From UBA830 sp038146925 (GTDB lineage: Bacteria; Pseudomonadota; Alphaproteobacteria; MPNO01; UBA830): 64,000 bases of DNA. The notes beneath the pieces are model-generated. The model had not been told where the DNA came from. It worked only from the letters and a program-made list of their open reading frames with translations, and searched no databases. Both the position numbers and the translations under genes were made by a program. This document shows positions 8,062 through 16,843 of this stretch, piece after piece. The DNA lies in NCBI GenBank assembly GCA_038146925.1, contig JAYQSP010000009.1, positions 82,695 to 146,694 of the forward strand. Reading direction: 5' to 3'. Position 1 is the first letter of the stretch; every line of letters starts with the position of its first letter.

Positions 8062-8327
8062 CGCTTCCGTGTCGCGGCGTGGCAGGTGAACCGCGACGCA
8101 ATCAGCGGTTTCGTGCGCCGGCCGACAGGCGCGTTAACCGCCACCCAGCGGAACGTGATATCGGATATCGAAACACATCACGGATTGCGCAGCTGGGCGC
8201 CCGTGCGCGTGTTTCCACGACGAGTGGACGGCGGCCGGATATCCGTCGTCGACATATCGACGGAAGGCACGGCGCGCCGACCGAAACGGTCGTTCTGTCG
8301 CCTCCCGGGGCGCTGCGGCTTACCCGC
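8062..8327. other. Degenerate region between kinase remnant and UbiD gene
   Basis: In 266 bases there is no frame with recognisable homology except the last few kinase codons near 8062-8133. Minus-strand translations upstream of the TAA show no H box or membrane segment in any frame. It is probably scar DNA left by loss of the 5' part of the kinase gene. Confidence 0.4.
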
Positions 8328-9758
8328 TCAGGACCCTTCCGGCAGCACGTCGGCGAACTTCGCCCGCACCCGGTCGTCCAGCTCTTTCGACGACCGCGCC
8401 ACCGCCGGAAAATCCGCCTTTTCCCGGAACGGGATGCAGGCATCAACCACGACGCGGGAATTGCGGCGGTCGTCATGGCTGTAGCTCATCGGATCGAGAT
8501 GCGTGCTCCAGCAGCCGTTCAGGATATCGAGCCCGTCCTTGGGGTCGCAGCGGGTACACATCGCCCAGATGACGTCGTTCATGTTCGACGGGTCGATATC
8601 CTCGTCGACAACGACAACCCAGCGATTGGCGTAGGCACCGGCATGGCATTGCGAGGCAATCAGCCCGGCCTGTTTGGAATGGCCGCCGTACTGGGTGTTG
8701 ATCGACACGGTAAGCCACATGCGGCTGCCGCCCGCCTCGTGCGCCCAGACGCCCTTGACCTCCGGAATGCCGGCTGCCTCCAGCTGGTTCCAGACGGCGC
8801 CGCAACGATAGGTGCCGCGATAGAACGTGTCGTCGTTCGGCGGCACGGCGGGGATCGCGCCGAGCAGGACCGGGTTGTCGCGATGCATGAAGGTTTCGAT
8901 ACGGATCGCGGGTTCCGGATGCATGTCGCCCGCGTAGTAACCCGGCCATTCGCCGAACGGCCCCTCGTCGACCAGGTCTTCCGGATGGATATATCCTTCG
9001 AACGCGATCTCCGCATTGGCGGGCACCGGCAACCCGGTTTTCGGCATGTTGATGATCTCGACGCCTTCGCCGATGATTCCGCCGGCGCAGTCATATTCGT
9101 TCTTGCCGTAGGGCATCTCGAGACCGGCGACCATGAACAGCGCCGGGTGCATGCCCGCGACCACAGCGATCGGACACGGCTCGCCGCGATCGAAATATTT
9201 ACGCATCAGGATATCGCCGTGCTTGCCCTTCGACACCATGACCGAGGCTGTCTTCGCGTCATGCGACTGCACGCGGTAGGCGCCGTAGTTGATCCAGCCC
9301 GAATCCGGGTCCTTCATCACCACCATGCAGGCGGTGCCGATGAAATACCCGCCGTCCAGCTCGTGCCATTTCGGCGCCGGAATGGTCGTGATATCGATAT
9401 CGTCGCCTTCGAACACGTTCTCGATCAACGGGCCGCCATTCACCTCCACCGGCGCGTGGGTCGGCTGGTCCTTCATGTATTCGCGCCAGTAGTTCACCAG
9501 CTCGATTTCCGACGTATCGACCGGTTTGCCGAGCGCGATGTTGATGCGCGGGACGGAGGTCAGGATGTTGGCCAGCACCCGGTTGCCCTTCGGGAAGCCC
9601 GGGATGTCGTCGAACATGACCGCGGGGTTGGTCATTTTGTGCATGTGAATGTCGACGATCGCGCCGATTTCCTCGTGATGGTCGGCGCCGCTCACATGCT
9701 GCAACTGGCCGTTCGCTTCCAGCTCGCTGATCCAGTCCCGCAAATCCTTGTTGGCCAC
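8328..9758 (-). CDS. UbiD family (de)carboxylase
   Basis: The GTG at 9758 is chosen as start (VANKDLRDWISELEANGQL) because GGAGG lies 7 bases upstream and the longer frame overlaps the divergent dioxygenase gene. The 476-residue protein is a full-length UbiD enzyme, a prenylated-FMN-dependent decarboxylase of aromatic or unsaturated acids. Recognisable parts are the N-terminal HHEEIGAIVDIHMH and the active-site loop DLVDEGPFGEWPGYY, containing the conserved E-x-x-x-E pair. No UbiX gene, which would make the cofactor, is in the window. It is divergent from the TauD dioxygenase at 9832. A second UbiD gene is cut by the right edge. Its substrate is unknown. Confidence 0.88.
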   Translation of the reverse strand: MANKDLRDWISELEANGQLQHVSGADHHEEIGAIVDIHMHKMTNPAVMFDDIPGFPKGNRVLANILTSVPRINIALGKPVDTSEIELVNYWREYMKDQPTHAPVEVNGGPLIENVFEGDDIDITTIPAPKWHELDGGYFIGTACMVVMKDPDSGWINYGAYRVQSHDAKTASVMVSKGKHGDILMRKYFDRGEPCPIAVVAGMHPALFMVAGLEMPYGKNEYDCAGGIIGEGVEIINMPKTGLPVPANAEIAFEGYIHPEDLVDEGPFGEWPGYYAGDMHPEPAIRIETFMHRDNPVLLGAIPAVPPNDDTFYRGTYRCGAVWNQLEAAGIPEVKGVWAHEAGGSRMWLTVSINTQYGGHSKQAGLIASQCHAGAYANRWVVVVDEDIDPSNMNDVIWAMCTRCDPKDGLDILNGCWSTHLDPMSYSHDDRRNSRVVVDACIPFREKADFPAVARSSKELDDRVRAKFADVLPEGS

Positions 9759-9831
9759 GTGTATGCCTCCGCTGTCCCTTGGTTGATGTTGCGGGCTAAG
9801 ATAGTAAAAAACTTCGACCGATGGAAATCGC

Positions 9832-10695
9832 ATGCCGCTGAAGATTGTTCCCCTCTCCGACGATTTCGCCGCCGAGGCCTCCGGGCCGGATTTGCGCGAA
9901 CCGATCGACGCGGGCACCGCGGCGGATATCGAAGCGGCGATGGACAGATACGCGGTTCTGATCTGGCGCAACCAGCCGTTGGACGACGACCAGCACATGA
10001 CGTTCACCAGATGGTTCGGCCCGCTGGATATGGGGTTGCTGAACGTTACGAAAAAGCCGAACCGCTTCAAACATGCCGGTTTCGTCGACATCGCCAATGT
10101 CGGGATCGACGGCGAGATCATGGCCCGCGACCACGGCGCCGTCACCTCGTCGATGGCGAACCAGTTCTGGCACTCTGATTCGTCCTTCATGCAGACGGTC
10201 GCGAAATATTCGCTTCTGTCGGCGCGGGTGGTGCCGGACGCCGGGGGCGACACCGAATTCGCCGACATGCGCGCCGCCTGGGACGCCCTGCCCGACGATC
10301 TGCGGGAGATCGTCGCCGACCGGATCGGCGAACATCATCCGCTGCATTCGCGGATGCTGCTGGGCAACGTGTATTCGGACGAACAGATGGCCGGTATCCC
10401 CCCGGCGCGCTGGCCGCTGGTCCGCACCCATCCGGGATCGGGGCGCACATACCTGTTCACGCCGATACACGTGCACAAAATCGACGGCATGAGCCTGCCG
10501 GAAGCCCGCATGCTGGTGACCGAACTGATCGAACACGCCACGCAGCCGCAGTTCGTCCATCGCCACAAATGGCAGGCCGGCGATCTGGTGATGTGGGACA
10601 ACCGATGCACCCTGCATCGCGGTCGCCGCTTCGACTACACACAGCGCCGCGACCTGCGGCGCACAACGACCATGGAAGCGCCGGCAACCGCGTGA
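9832..10695 (+). CDS. TauD/TfdA family 2-oxoglutarate-dependent dioxygenase
   Basis: This 287-residue jelly-roll oxygenase begins MPLKIVPLSDDFAAEASGPDL. The iron-binding H-x-D is in QFWHSDSSF (residues about 113-121), the distal histidine in RCTLHRGRRFD near residue 262, and an arginine-rich RDLRRTTT segment at the C-terminus binds 2-oxoglutarate. Members hydroxylate sulfonates, aryloxyacetates or other acids, often leading to C-S or C-O cleavage. Its stop codon overlaps the GTG start of the membrane protein downstream (GTGA), so both are translated together; a transporter for its substrate is the simplest reading. A paralogous enzyme is at 38.4 kb. Confidence 0.88.
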   Translation: MPLKIVPLSDDFAAEASGPDLREPIDAGTAADIEAAMDRYAVLIWRNQPLDDDQHMTFTRWFGPLDMGLLNVTKKPNRFKHAGFVDIANVGIDGEIMARDHGAVTSSMANQFWHSDSSFMQTVAKYSLLSARVVPDAGGDTEFADMRAAWDALPDDLREIVADRIGEHHPLHSRMLLGNVYSDEQMAGIPPARWPLVRTHPGSGRTYLFTPIHVHKIDGMSLPEARMLVTELIEHATQPQFVHRHKWQAGDLVMWDNRCTLHRGRRFDYTQRRDLRRTTTMEAPATA

Positions 10696-12002
10696 ACAAA
10701 CTTCTCAGCCTTCTGGTCGGCACGCTTTGGCTGTTGGCGGTTTTGCGCATCCTGGTCGACGTACCCTATCTCGCCGAGACGATGGCGGGACTGGTTGTAG
10801 CGTTTCTGCTCGCCGCCCTGCCGCGCCTGCCCCGTCACACCATGATCCTGTGCGCGGTTCTTATCGCCGCGATGCTGGTACTGGCACAGATATACGACCA
10901 GTGGCCGGCCATACCGGCCGGCATCGCCAAGGCGTCGATCTTCCCCGCGTTCCTCGCCACGATCGTGCTGCTGCGCGCCGCAGCCGATCAGCGCCCCGAA
11001 ATCGCCAGCGCCCGCACCCTGTTCGGCAGTCTGCCCCCCGCGGAACGAGACAGCGGGATCGTCATAGGCACCCATGTCATGGGCGCGGTTCTCCAAGTGG
11101 GCGTGTTCGCGGTGCTGGCCCCGATCCTTGGCAAAGACGCACCTGCCGCCGAACGCCGTGAAGTGTTCACCGTTGCAATCCGGGGCATGATGACAGTGCC
11201 GTTCTGGTCACCATTCATCGTCGGCATGGCGGTGGCAAGCCAATATCTGCCGCTGGTCCCGCTGTGGCAGATCATGGGGCTCGGCATCACGCTGACCATT
11301 ATGGCCTTCGCGGTTTCGATCCTGCTGTTCGACCGGAATCCGGGAATGGGCACACTCAAACGCTCGCTCGCCTCTCTGGCGCCGGTGTCGACGCCGGTAT
11401 TCATCGCTGCGCTGCTGGTAGTCGGCGCGACTGGCACAACCGGCCTGTCGACGCTGCAGGCGCTAATTCTGGCACTGCCTGTCCCCTGTATTCTCGCGGT
11501 ACTGACCGTACATACCGGGAACCTGAATGTGGCGTTTCGCCAGACCGCGTCGGGCATCGGGCGCATCGGGCCGGAAACATCGATCCTGGTTTCGTCAACG
11601 ACCCTTGGCGCTGTGTTCGAAGCGGCGCTTCCACATATGGGCCTGCTCGACTGGCTGGAAGCGCTGTCGCTACCCGCCTGGGCAATTATCCTGATCGTGA
11701 TCATGACCATGAATGTCGCCGGTCTGTTCGGCATGCATGCTATCGTCACCGGCACGTTCCTGCTGGTGATATTCACCAGCGTACCGACAGGTCTGACGGA
11801 TCTCGTCCTGATGCAGGCGCTGCTTGTCGGCTGGGGATTGTGCAGCGGCATCTCGATCGGCAGCCTGACCGTCGCCACAGGCGCCGCCATGTTCCGCATT
11901 CCGCCCACCGAGCTGATCACCCGCGCCAATATCGCGTTCGTGTTTCTGACGTCGGTGGTTGCAGCGGCGTTTCTGTGGGGACTGAATACGGTTCTGATTT
12001 GA
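10692..12002 (+). CDS. Polytopic membrane protein, possible permease
   Basis: The start is the GTG at 10692 overlapping the dioxygenase stop (MNKLLSLLVGTLWLL). The product has 436 residues with about ten to twelve hydrophobic segments across its length, for example TMILCAVLIAAMLVLAQIY, WIIMTMNV-like helices in the last third, and a C-terminal NIAFVFLTSVVAAAFLW. No ATP-binding or Fe-S motif is present. A motif FGMHAIVTGTFL in the seventh-tenth helix region and the general composition recall ion-coupled organic-acid permeases, but I could not assign a family. The translational coupling to the TauD gene suggests import of that enzyme's substrate. It is followed by a REP-like hairpin pair. Confidence 0.6.
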   Translation: MNKLLSLLVGTLWLLAVLRILVDVPYLAETMAGLVVAFLLAALPRLPRHTMILCAVLIAAMLVLAQIYDQWPAIPAGIAKASIFPAFLATIVLLRAAADQRPEIASARTLFGSLPPAERDSGIVIGTHVMGAVLQVGVFAVLAPILGKDAPAAERREVFTVAIRGMMTVPFWSPFIVGMAVASQYLPLVPLWQIMGLGITLTIMAFAVSILLFDRNPGMGTLKRSLASLAPVSTPVFIAALLVVGATGTTGLSTLQALILALPVPCILAVLTVHTGNLNVAFRQTASGIGRIGPETSILVSSTTLGAVFEAALPHMGLLDWLEALSLPAWAIILIVIMTMNVAGLFGMHAIVTGTFLLVIFTSVPTGLTDLVLMQALLVGWGLCSGISIGSLTVATGAAMFRIPPTELITRANIAFVFLTSVVAAAFLWGLNTVLI

Positions 12003-12008
12003 GGGCAA

Positions 12009-12083
12009 AAAGAGTCCCGCCTTCGCGGGAATGACACTGAAAAATTGCCGTCATCCCCGCTCGGGCGGGGATCTCCCTGAGTG
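12009..12083. repeat. REP-like palindromic intergenic element (GTCATTCCCGC family), copy 1
   Basis: Two adjacent hairpins, TCCCGC-cttc-GCGGGA and ATCCCCGC-tcgg-GCGGGGAT, occupy the gap between convergent genes. The same unit, with GTCAT/ATGAC ends, recurs at 35.68-35.76 kb and 54.15-54.21 kb, always intergenic. It may act as a terminator or mRNA stabiliser. Confidence 0.65.
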
Positions 12084-12092
12084 AGACAGCCC

Positions 12093-13295
12093 CTAAGCCG
12101 CCTTCTTCCCGCCGCGCCTGCGCAAAGGACCGAACGTTTTGCTGACCGTGCCCAAATCCTTCAGATGCGGGACGACCTTCTCGGCGAACAAAGTCATGCT
12201 TTTGGCAGTCATGTCGAAATCCATATCGCCGGAATGCAGCATGGCGATCAGATTGCCGAACCCGCCGCTTCTCTTGTGCAGCGCCTTGATCTGGCTGACG
12301 ACGTTCTCGGGCGTGCCGTAGATCGCGACGTGGTTTTCGCGGAAATATTCCATCCCCTGTCTGCGGATCGCATCGGTCCGTCCGCCGGTGAAACGCCCGG
12401 ACAGGAAATCGGCATACAGGCTGGTTTCGACATAGCCGGGCGGCGCGCGGTGCTGCGGTTCCGCCTTGTTGTTCACGACGTACCAGAACACACGCTCGAT
12501 CACTTCGCGGGCTTCTTTCTCGGTCTCGCCCACCGCGACCAGCGGCATGAAAGCGAACTTGTCGTCGGCGGGCCGCTGCAGGCCCTGTTCCCGGCACCAG
12601 GACCGCACACCGTTGAACATCGCCGCCAGCTTGTCGACCGGCGTCAGGAACATGGCGAACGTAAATCCGCGCGCCACCGTCCGGCACGCATGGGCCAGGT
12701 CGCTGCCACCCGTGGTCCAGACCGGCGGGTGCGGCTGCTGATACGGACGCGGCCAGACGTTTACCTGGCGTTTGTGGATCCATTTTCCTTCGTAGTTGAA
12801 CGGCCCGTCCTGGGTGGTCCAGGCCTTCTGGATCAGGTCGATGGACTCCCACAGCCGCTCGGCGGTTTCTGTCGGGTTGCAGTTCGATGCGAACAGTTCG
12901 TACGGTACCCCGCGGACGAAGCCGCAATCAAGCCGGCCGTAGGAAATGTTGTCGATCATCGCCATTTCCTCGGCGCATCGGATCGGATCGGCTAGGTTCG
13001 CCGCCGGGTTGCCGAGAATCAGGATACGCGCGTTTCTGGTCTGACGCGCAAGGATCGACAGCGGCACCACGCCCGACGGGTTGAGACAGGTCGACGTCTG
13101 GTGGTGTTCGTTCACCATGCAGTTCAGGCCGAGTTCGTCCGCCAGCACGTACTGGTCGAGGCACATGTTATAAAGGTCCGCGCCCTTTTTCGGATCGTAC
13201 ACACTGCTCGGCAGGTTCAGCCGGGCGGAGGTGAATTCATCGTCCGGCGGCAGGTGCGGCCAGGCGAACTCTGTGAAGTGATAGAACTCCATCAT
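12093..13295 (-). CDS. LLM class flavin-dependent monooxygenase (luciferase-like)
   Basis: This 400-residue TIM-barrel flavoenzyme begins MMEFYHFTEFAWPHLP. Family landmarks are GLNCMVNEHHQTS in the first strand-helix region, LILGNPAANLADPIRCAEEMAMID, then YGRLDCGFVRG and VWTTGGSD. Such enzymes use reduced FMN supplied by a reductase to oxygenate aldehydes, sulfonates, diketones or chelates. Its ATG overlaps the stop codon of the alpha/beta hydrolase gene (13292-13295), so the two are translationally coupled and likely consecutive steps: hydrolysis of a product after oxygenation, or the reverse. The C-terminus is rich in Arg/Lys (RRRGGKKAA). The substrate is unknown. Confidence 0.85.
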   Translation of the reverse strand: MMEFYHFTEFAWPHLPPDDEFTSARLNLPSSVYDPKKGADLYNMCLDQYVLADELGLNCMVNEHHQTSTCLNPSGVVPLSILARQTRNARILILGNPAANLADPIRCAEEMAMIDNISYGRLDCGFVRGVPYELFASNCNPTETAERLWESIDLIQKAWTTQDGPFNYEGKWIHKRQVNVWPRPYQQPHPPVWTTGGSDLAHACRTVARGFTFAMFLTPVDKLAAMFNGVRSWCREQGLQRPADDKFAFMPLVAVGETEKEAREVIERVFWYVVNNKAEPQHRAPPGYVETSLYADFLSGRFTGGRTDAIRRQGMEYFRENHVAIYGTPENVVSQIKALHKRSGGFGNLIAMLHSGDMDFDMTAKSMTLFAEKVVPHLKDLGTVSKTFGPLRRRGGKKAA

Positions 13296-14089
13296 CGCAC
13301 TCCCTTGGTGCTATCCAGAAAATTCTTCAATACGGCGGCAAACCGCTCGGGCTGCTCGATATGGGGAAAATGTCCGGCCTTCGGGATTGAGCCGAAGCGG
13401 CCGGTGGGCAACGATTTCGCCAGGGCGCGCCCGTATTTAGGCGCGGTCATCCCGTCCTTGGCGCCCCAGACGACCTGCACCGGCACGTCGGCGCGATGAA
13501 GGCGATGGCGCAGCGACGGGTTGTGAAAATACGGCTCCCAGCACAGCTTCGCGATGGCTTCGCGCGAACGGGCCAGCCCCATAGCCTCGCGCTTGCTCAG
13601 CGTGGTGAGATCGAGATGCGGATCTTTTTCCGGATCGTGGAACCGCATGGCGCGAACGGCCTTTGCGTTGTGAAAATAGATGTCCTCGATATCCCGGTCA
13701 TAGGCGCCGCCGAATTTCACGCCGACGGATCCGGCCAGAACCATGCGGGCAATCCGCGACGTGTTCTTGGTCGCCATCTCCAGCGCCAGCCAGCCGCCAA
13801 CCGAGAAACCCAGGACCGTCACGCTTTTCAGGTCCAGCCGGTCCAGCAGATCGAGCCAGACATAGGAAACATCGTCGATGCTGCGCAGCGATTCCGGCGC
13901 CATCGACTTGCCGAAACCCGGCATACGGGGCGCGACAACCTCGAAATTTCGGGCCAGATCGTCGAGCAAAGGCAGATTCGCCTCGAAACCGTCTTCGCCG
14001 TGGAGCAGCAACAGCGGGCGCCCCTTGCCGCGGCGTTCGACGTCGATGCGCACGCCTTCGATGTTCAGAATGTCGGATCGGGTGGTCAT
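13292..14089 (-). CDS. Alpha/beta fold hydrolase
   Basis: The start is placed at ATG 14089 (MTTRSDILNIEGVRIDVERR); the longer frame invades the divergent GST gene. The 265-residue enzyme has the oxyanion segment LLLLHGEDGFEAN, the nucleophile elbow GFSVGGW (serine near residue 108), the acid in WGAKDGM and the histidine in KAGHFPHIEQP. These features resemble meta-cleavage-product hydrolases and other C-C or ester hydrolases of aromatic catabolism. It is the first gene of a two-gene unit with the LLM monooxygenase and is divergent from the GST at 14199. The exact reaction is open. Confidence 0.87.
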   Translation of the reverse strand: MTTRSDILNIEGVRIDVERRGKGRPLLLLHGEDGFEANLPLLDDLARNFEVVAPRMPGFGKSMAPESLRSIDDVSYVWLDLLDRLDLKSVTVLGFSVGGWLALEMATKNTSRIARMVLAGSVGVKFGGAYDRDIEDIYFHNAKAVRAMRFHDPEKDPHLDLTTLSKREAMGLARSREAIAKLCWEPYFHNPSLRHRLHRADVPVQVVWGAKDGMTAPKYGRALAKSLPTGRFGSIPKAGHFPHIEQPERFAAVLKNFLDSTKGVR

Positions 14090-14198
14090 TCGAATTCCCG
14101 TTGTTTTGCCAAACATAAGACCCGGACGCGGCGGCGTCGACAGGCCGGACCGATTGCGGAATACTCGCCCCGTTAACACCACGGAAAAGCCGCGAAAC

Positions 14199-14819
14199 AT
14201 GCTGAAAATACTCGGACGCGATACGTCCTCCAACGTGATGAAGGTGCTCTGGGCCTGTGCCGAGCTGGGAATCGATTTCGAACGCGAGGATATCGGCGGG
14301 AAATTCGGCGGAAACGACACGCCGGATTTCCGCGCGATGAATCCCAATGGCCTCGTGCCGGTGATCGTCGACGACGGGTTCGTGAACTGGGAATCGAATT
14401 CCTGCGTTCGCTATCTCGCCGCGAAGCACGACCCGGGCGGCCTGTATCCGGAAGATCTGCAAACGCGCGCCGTCGCCGAACGCTGGATGGACTGGCAGGC
14501 GACCACCGTCAGCCCGGCGATGATCCCCGTGTTCCGAGGCATGATCCGCACCGCGCCGGAAGATCGCGACATGACCGCCATCGAAGCCGGCCGGTCCGCG
14601 CTGTCGGCGAAGATGGCCATCGTCAACGACGCACTGGCCGAGAACGCCTTCATGACGGGCGAGGCCTTCACCATGGGCGATATCCCGCTGGGCATCGCTG
14701 CCTGGCGCTGGTTCAACATGCCGATCGAACGCGAGGATTATCCGCATCTGAAGCGATGGGTCGATGCGTTGAGCGATCGGCCCGGATACCGCCAGCACAT
14801 CATGAAGCCGGTTAAATAG
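14199..14819 (+). CDS. Glutathione S-transferase
   Basis: The start is ATG 14199 (MLKILGRDTSSNVMKVLWAC). The 206-residue protein has a thioredoxin-like N-domain with a serine-type active site (RDTSSNVMKV), the cis-proline region NPNGLVPVIVDD and the glutathione-binding NWESNSCVRYL, followed by the helical C-domain with FTMGDIPLGIAAWRW. It is probably a theta- or beta-like cytosolic GST. It lies 11 bases before the second dihydroxyphthalate-decarboxylase-like gene on the same strand, and divergent from a hydrolase/LLM pair. That context suggests thiol-dependent dehalogenation, isomerisation or ether cleavage in a catabolic pathway. Confidence 0.88.
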   Translation: MLKILGRDTSSNVMKVLWACAELGIDFEREDIGGKFGGNDTPDFRAMNPNGLVPVIVDDGFVNWESNSCVRYLAAKHDPGGLYPEDLQTRAVAERWMDWQATTVSPAMIPVFRGMIRTAPEDRDMTAIEAGRSALSAKMAIVNDALAENAFMTGEAFTMGDIPLGIAAWRWFNMPIEREDYPHLKRWVDALSDRPGYRQHIMKPVK

Positions 14820-14830
14820 AGAGGTTTCCT

Positions 14831-15811
14831 GTGGCCAAAACGAAAATCAAATTCGCCAGCGGTCTCTACGACCGCTTCCTGCCGCTTTACACGAAAGAGG
14901 TCGTGCCGGACGGCATCGATTTCGAATTCACTCCCATCGACGACCCGCGCGAGGTTTTCGACAGGATGGCCGGCAAACTGGAATTCGATGCGTCGGAGAT
15001 GTCGGGTACCGAATACGTAACGCATGTCGCATCGGGGAACAGCCCGTTTGTCGGCATTCCGGTGTTCGCATCGCGCCTGTTCCGGCACAGCTTTATCGTC
15101 ATCAACAGAAAATCGGGCATCGAGAAGCCGAAGGATCTGGAAGGCCGCCGGGTGGGCGTTCAGCTCTACACCATGTCCGCCGCCATGTGGATCCGCGGCA
15201 TGCTGCAGCACGACTACGGCGTCGACCTGTCGACGATCAGCTGGGTGCAGGGAGCCATCGACGGCCCCGGCAGTCACGGCTCGCCCACCGTCCTGCCGCT
15301 GCTGAAACAGCCGGATATCGTGATCAACGAGAGCGACAAATCCCTCAGCCGAATGCTCGAGGACGGCGAAATAGACGCTATCCTGTCGGCGATGATGCCC
15401 GAATCCTTCGGCCGCAATCCGGATATCGTCCGCCTGTTTCCCAATTTCCGCGAAGTGGAGGCGGATTATTACAGACGCACGAAGCTGTTTCCGCTGATGC
15501 ATCTGGTGGTCATCCGCCGGGATGTTTACGACGCCAACCCGGAAGTCGCGAAGTCGCTCTACGACGCGTTCTGCAAGGCGAAGGACATCTCGCTCGGCCA
15601 CATGAAATACACCGGCGCGCTGCGCTATATGCTGCCCTTCCTGCCGGCGGATCTCGACGAAATCGAGGACATCTTCGACGGTGACCCCTGGCCCTATGGC
15701 ATCGAGGCCAACCGCCCGACGCTGGAAGCCGAAGTGCAGTACATGGTGGAGCAGGACTACATCGCCGAAGCGATGCCGATAGAGGACCTTTTCGCGCCTG
15801 GGGTGGGGTGA
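14831..15811 (+). CDS. 4,5-dihydroxyphthalate decarboxylase-like protein (second paralogue)
   Basis: A GTG start at 14831 with AGAGG upstream gives a 326-residue protein (MAKTKIKFASGLYDRFLPLY). It shares the layout of the protein at 1649-2647: FDASEMSGTEYVTHV, GIPVFASRLFRHSF, EGRRVGVQLYTMSAAMWIRG, WVQGAIDGPGSHG, DGEIDAILSAMMP and a C-terminal PWPYGIEANRPTLEAEVQYM. The fold is that of NMT1-like binding proteins, but there is no signal peptide. It forms an operon with the GST 11 bases upstream. Expected chemistry is decarboxylation of a hydroxylated aromatic acid; the two paralogues differ enough to have different substrates. Confidence 0.72.
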   Translation: MAKTKIKFASGLYDRFLPLYTKEVVPDGIDFEFTPIDDPREVFDRMAGKLEFDASEMSGTEYVTHVASGNSPFVGIPVFASRLFRHSFIVINRKSGIEKPKDLEGRRVGVQLYTMSAAMWIRGMLQHDYGVDLSTISWVQGAIDGPGSHGSPTVLPLLKQPDIVINESDKSLSRMLEDGEIDAILSAMMPESFGRNPDIVRLFPNFREVEADYYRRTKLFPLMHLVVIRRDVYDANPEVAKSLYDAFCKAKDISLGHMKYTGALRYMLPFLPADLDEIEDIFDGDPWPYGIEANRPTLEAEVQYMVEQDYIAEAMPIEDLFAPGVG

Positions 15812-15818
15812 GCCGGGC

Positions 15819-16823
15819 TTACCCCAGCGTCGGATCGAGGATGATCTTCCCCACCCCTGCCCCTTCCGGGCTTTCCAGCAGGGCGTGCATGGCGGGCGCT
15901 TCCGCTAACGGCACGACGCGGTCTATCACCACCTTCAGCTTGCCTTCCGCCGCCGCATCGAAGCAGGGCAGCGCATCCCTGGCGATGCTTTGAGGGTCGC
16001 CCTTGATGGTCAGCTGACGGTGATAGACGGTATGGAAATTGACCGGGACGACCGGCCCGCCATGCGCGCCCGCTGTCACCATGCGGCCCCTGCGCGCCAG
16101 GCATTCGATGCCTTTTGAGCATACGTCCGGGTTGGCGATGTTGTCGTAGAACAGATTGACGCCCTCGCCGTTCGTGATGTCCATCACGGCCCCGACCAGA
16201 TCGTCTTCGCCGTAATTTACCGTGTAATCGGCACCGAGTTCCGTCCCGACCGCCGCACGGTCCGCGCTGCCGGCAGCGGCGATCACCGTCGCGCCCGCCG
16301 CCCTGGCGAGCTGAATGCCGATGGAGCCCAGATTGCCGGCGGCGCCGAGGATCAGCGCCGTCTGACCGGCTTCCAGCTTCCCGTGCCTGAACAGCAGGTT
16401 GTAGGCGACCGGCCCGTGACGCGAAATCACGGTCGCTTCGGCGAAACCCACCTCGTCGCGGACTTTCACGCAGCAGCCCGCCGGCGCAAGCGCAAATTCG
16501 GCATCGCCGCCGTCGCATTCGATGCCGTAACGGTCGCCCTGCGGCATGGTCATGGTCGCCGATACCCGGTCGCCGACGGCGAAGTCGGTCACGTTGTCCC
16601 CTGCGGCGACCACCACGCCGGACGGATCGACGCCCGGCACGTGCGGCGGCGTGACGCCGTAATGCGGCGCCCGCCCGGACCTGATTTCCACGTCCAGCAC
16701 CCGGTTGACGGAGACTGCATGGACCTCGATCACCAGATCGTCCGGCCCCGGTTCGGGATCGGGCCGGTCTTCGTAGTGCAGCACGTCGGGCGGGCCGAAC
16801 GCGTTGAAGACCATCGCCTTCAT
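15819..16823 (-). CDS. NADPH:quinone oxidoreductase-type zinc-independent MDR enzyme
   Basis: This 334-residue medium-chain dehydrogenase/reductase begins MKAMVFNAFGPPDVLHYEDR. The N-terminal GroES-like domain lacks the catalytic-zinc cysteine/histidine set and has HVPGVDPSGVVVAAG. The nucleotide-binding domain carries ILGAAGNLGSIGIQLARAAG (AxxGxxG) and later YDNIANPDV. Members reduce quinones or enoyl and zeta-crystallin-type substrates with NADPH. It is the last gene of a three-gene minus-strand unit with the aldolase and amidase (gaps of about 20 bases). It converges with the decarboxylase-like gene, with 7 bases between stops. Confidence 0.87.
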   Translation of the reverse strand: MKAMVFNAFGPPDVLHYEDRPDPEPGPDDLVIEVHAVSVNRVLDVEIRSGRAPHYGVTPPHVPGVDPSGVVVAAGDNVTDFAVGDRVSATMTMPQGDRYGIECDGGDAEFALAPAGCCVKVRDEVGFAEATVISRHGPVAYNLLFRHGKLEAGQTALILGAAGNLGSIGIQLARAAGATVIAAAGSADRAAVGTELGADYTVNYGEDDLVGAVMDITNGEGVNLFYDNIANPDVCSKGIECLARRGRMVTAGAHGGPVVPVNFHTVYHRQLTIKGDPQSIARDALPCFDAAAEGKLKVVIDRVVPLAEAPAMHALLESPEGAGVGKIILDPTLG

Positions 16824-16843
16824 GACCGGCGCCGCCCCTCGTT

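Noticed and set aside
8079..10178. A 699-codon plus-strand frame across the UbiD gene
   Set aside because: It is rich in His/Arg/Val of antisense type and covers a well-supported minus-strand UbiD gene.
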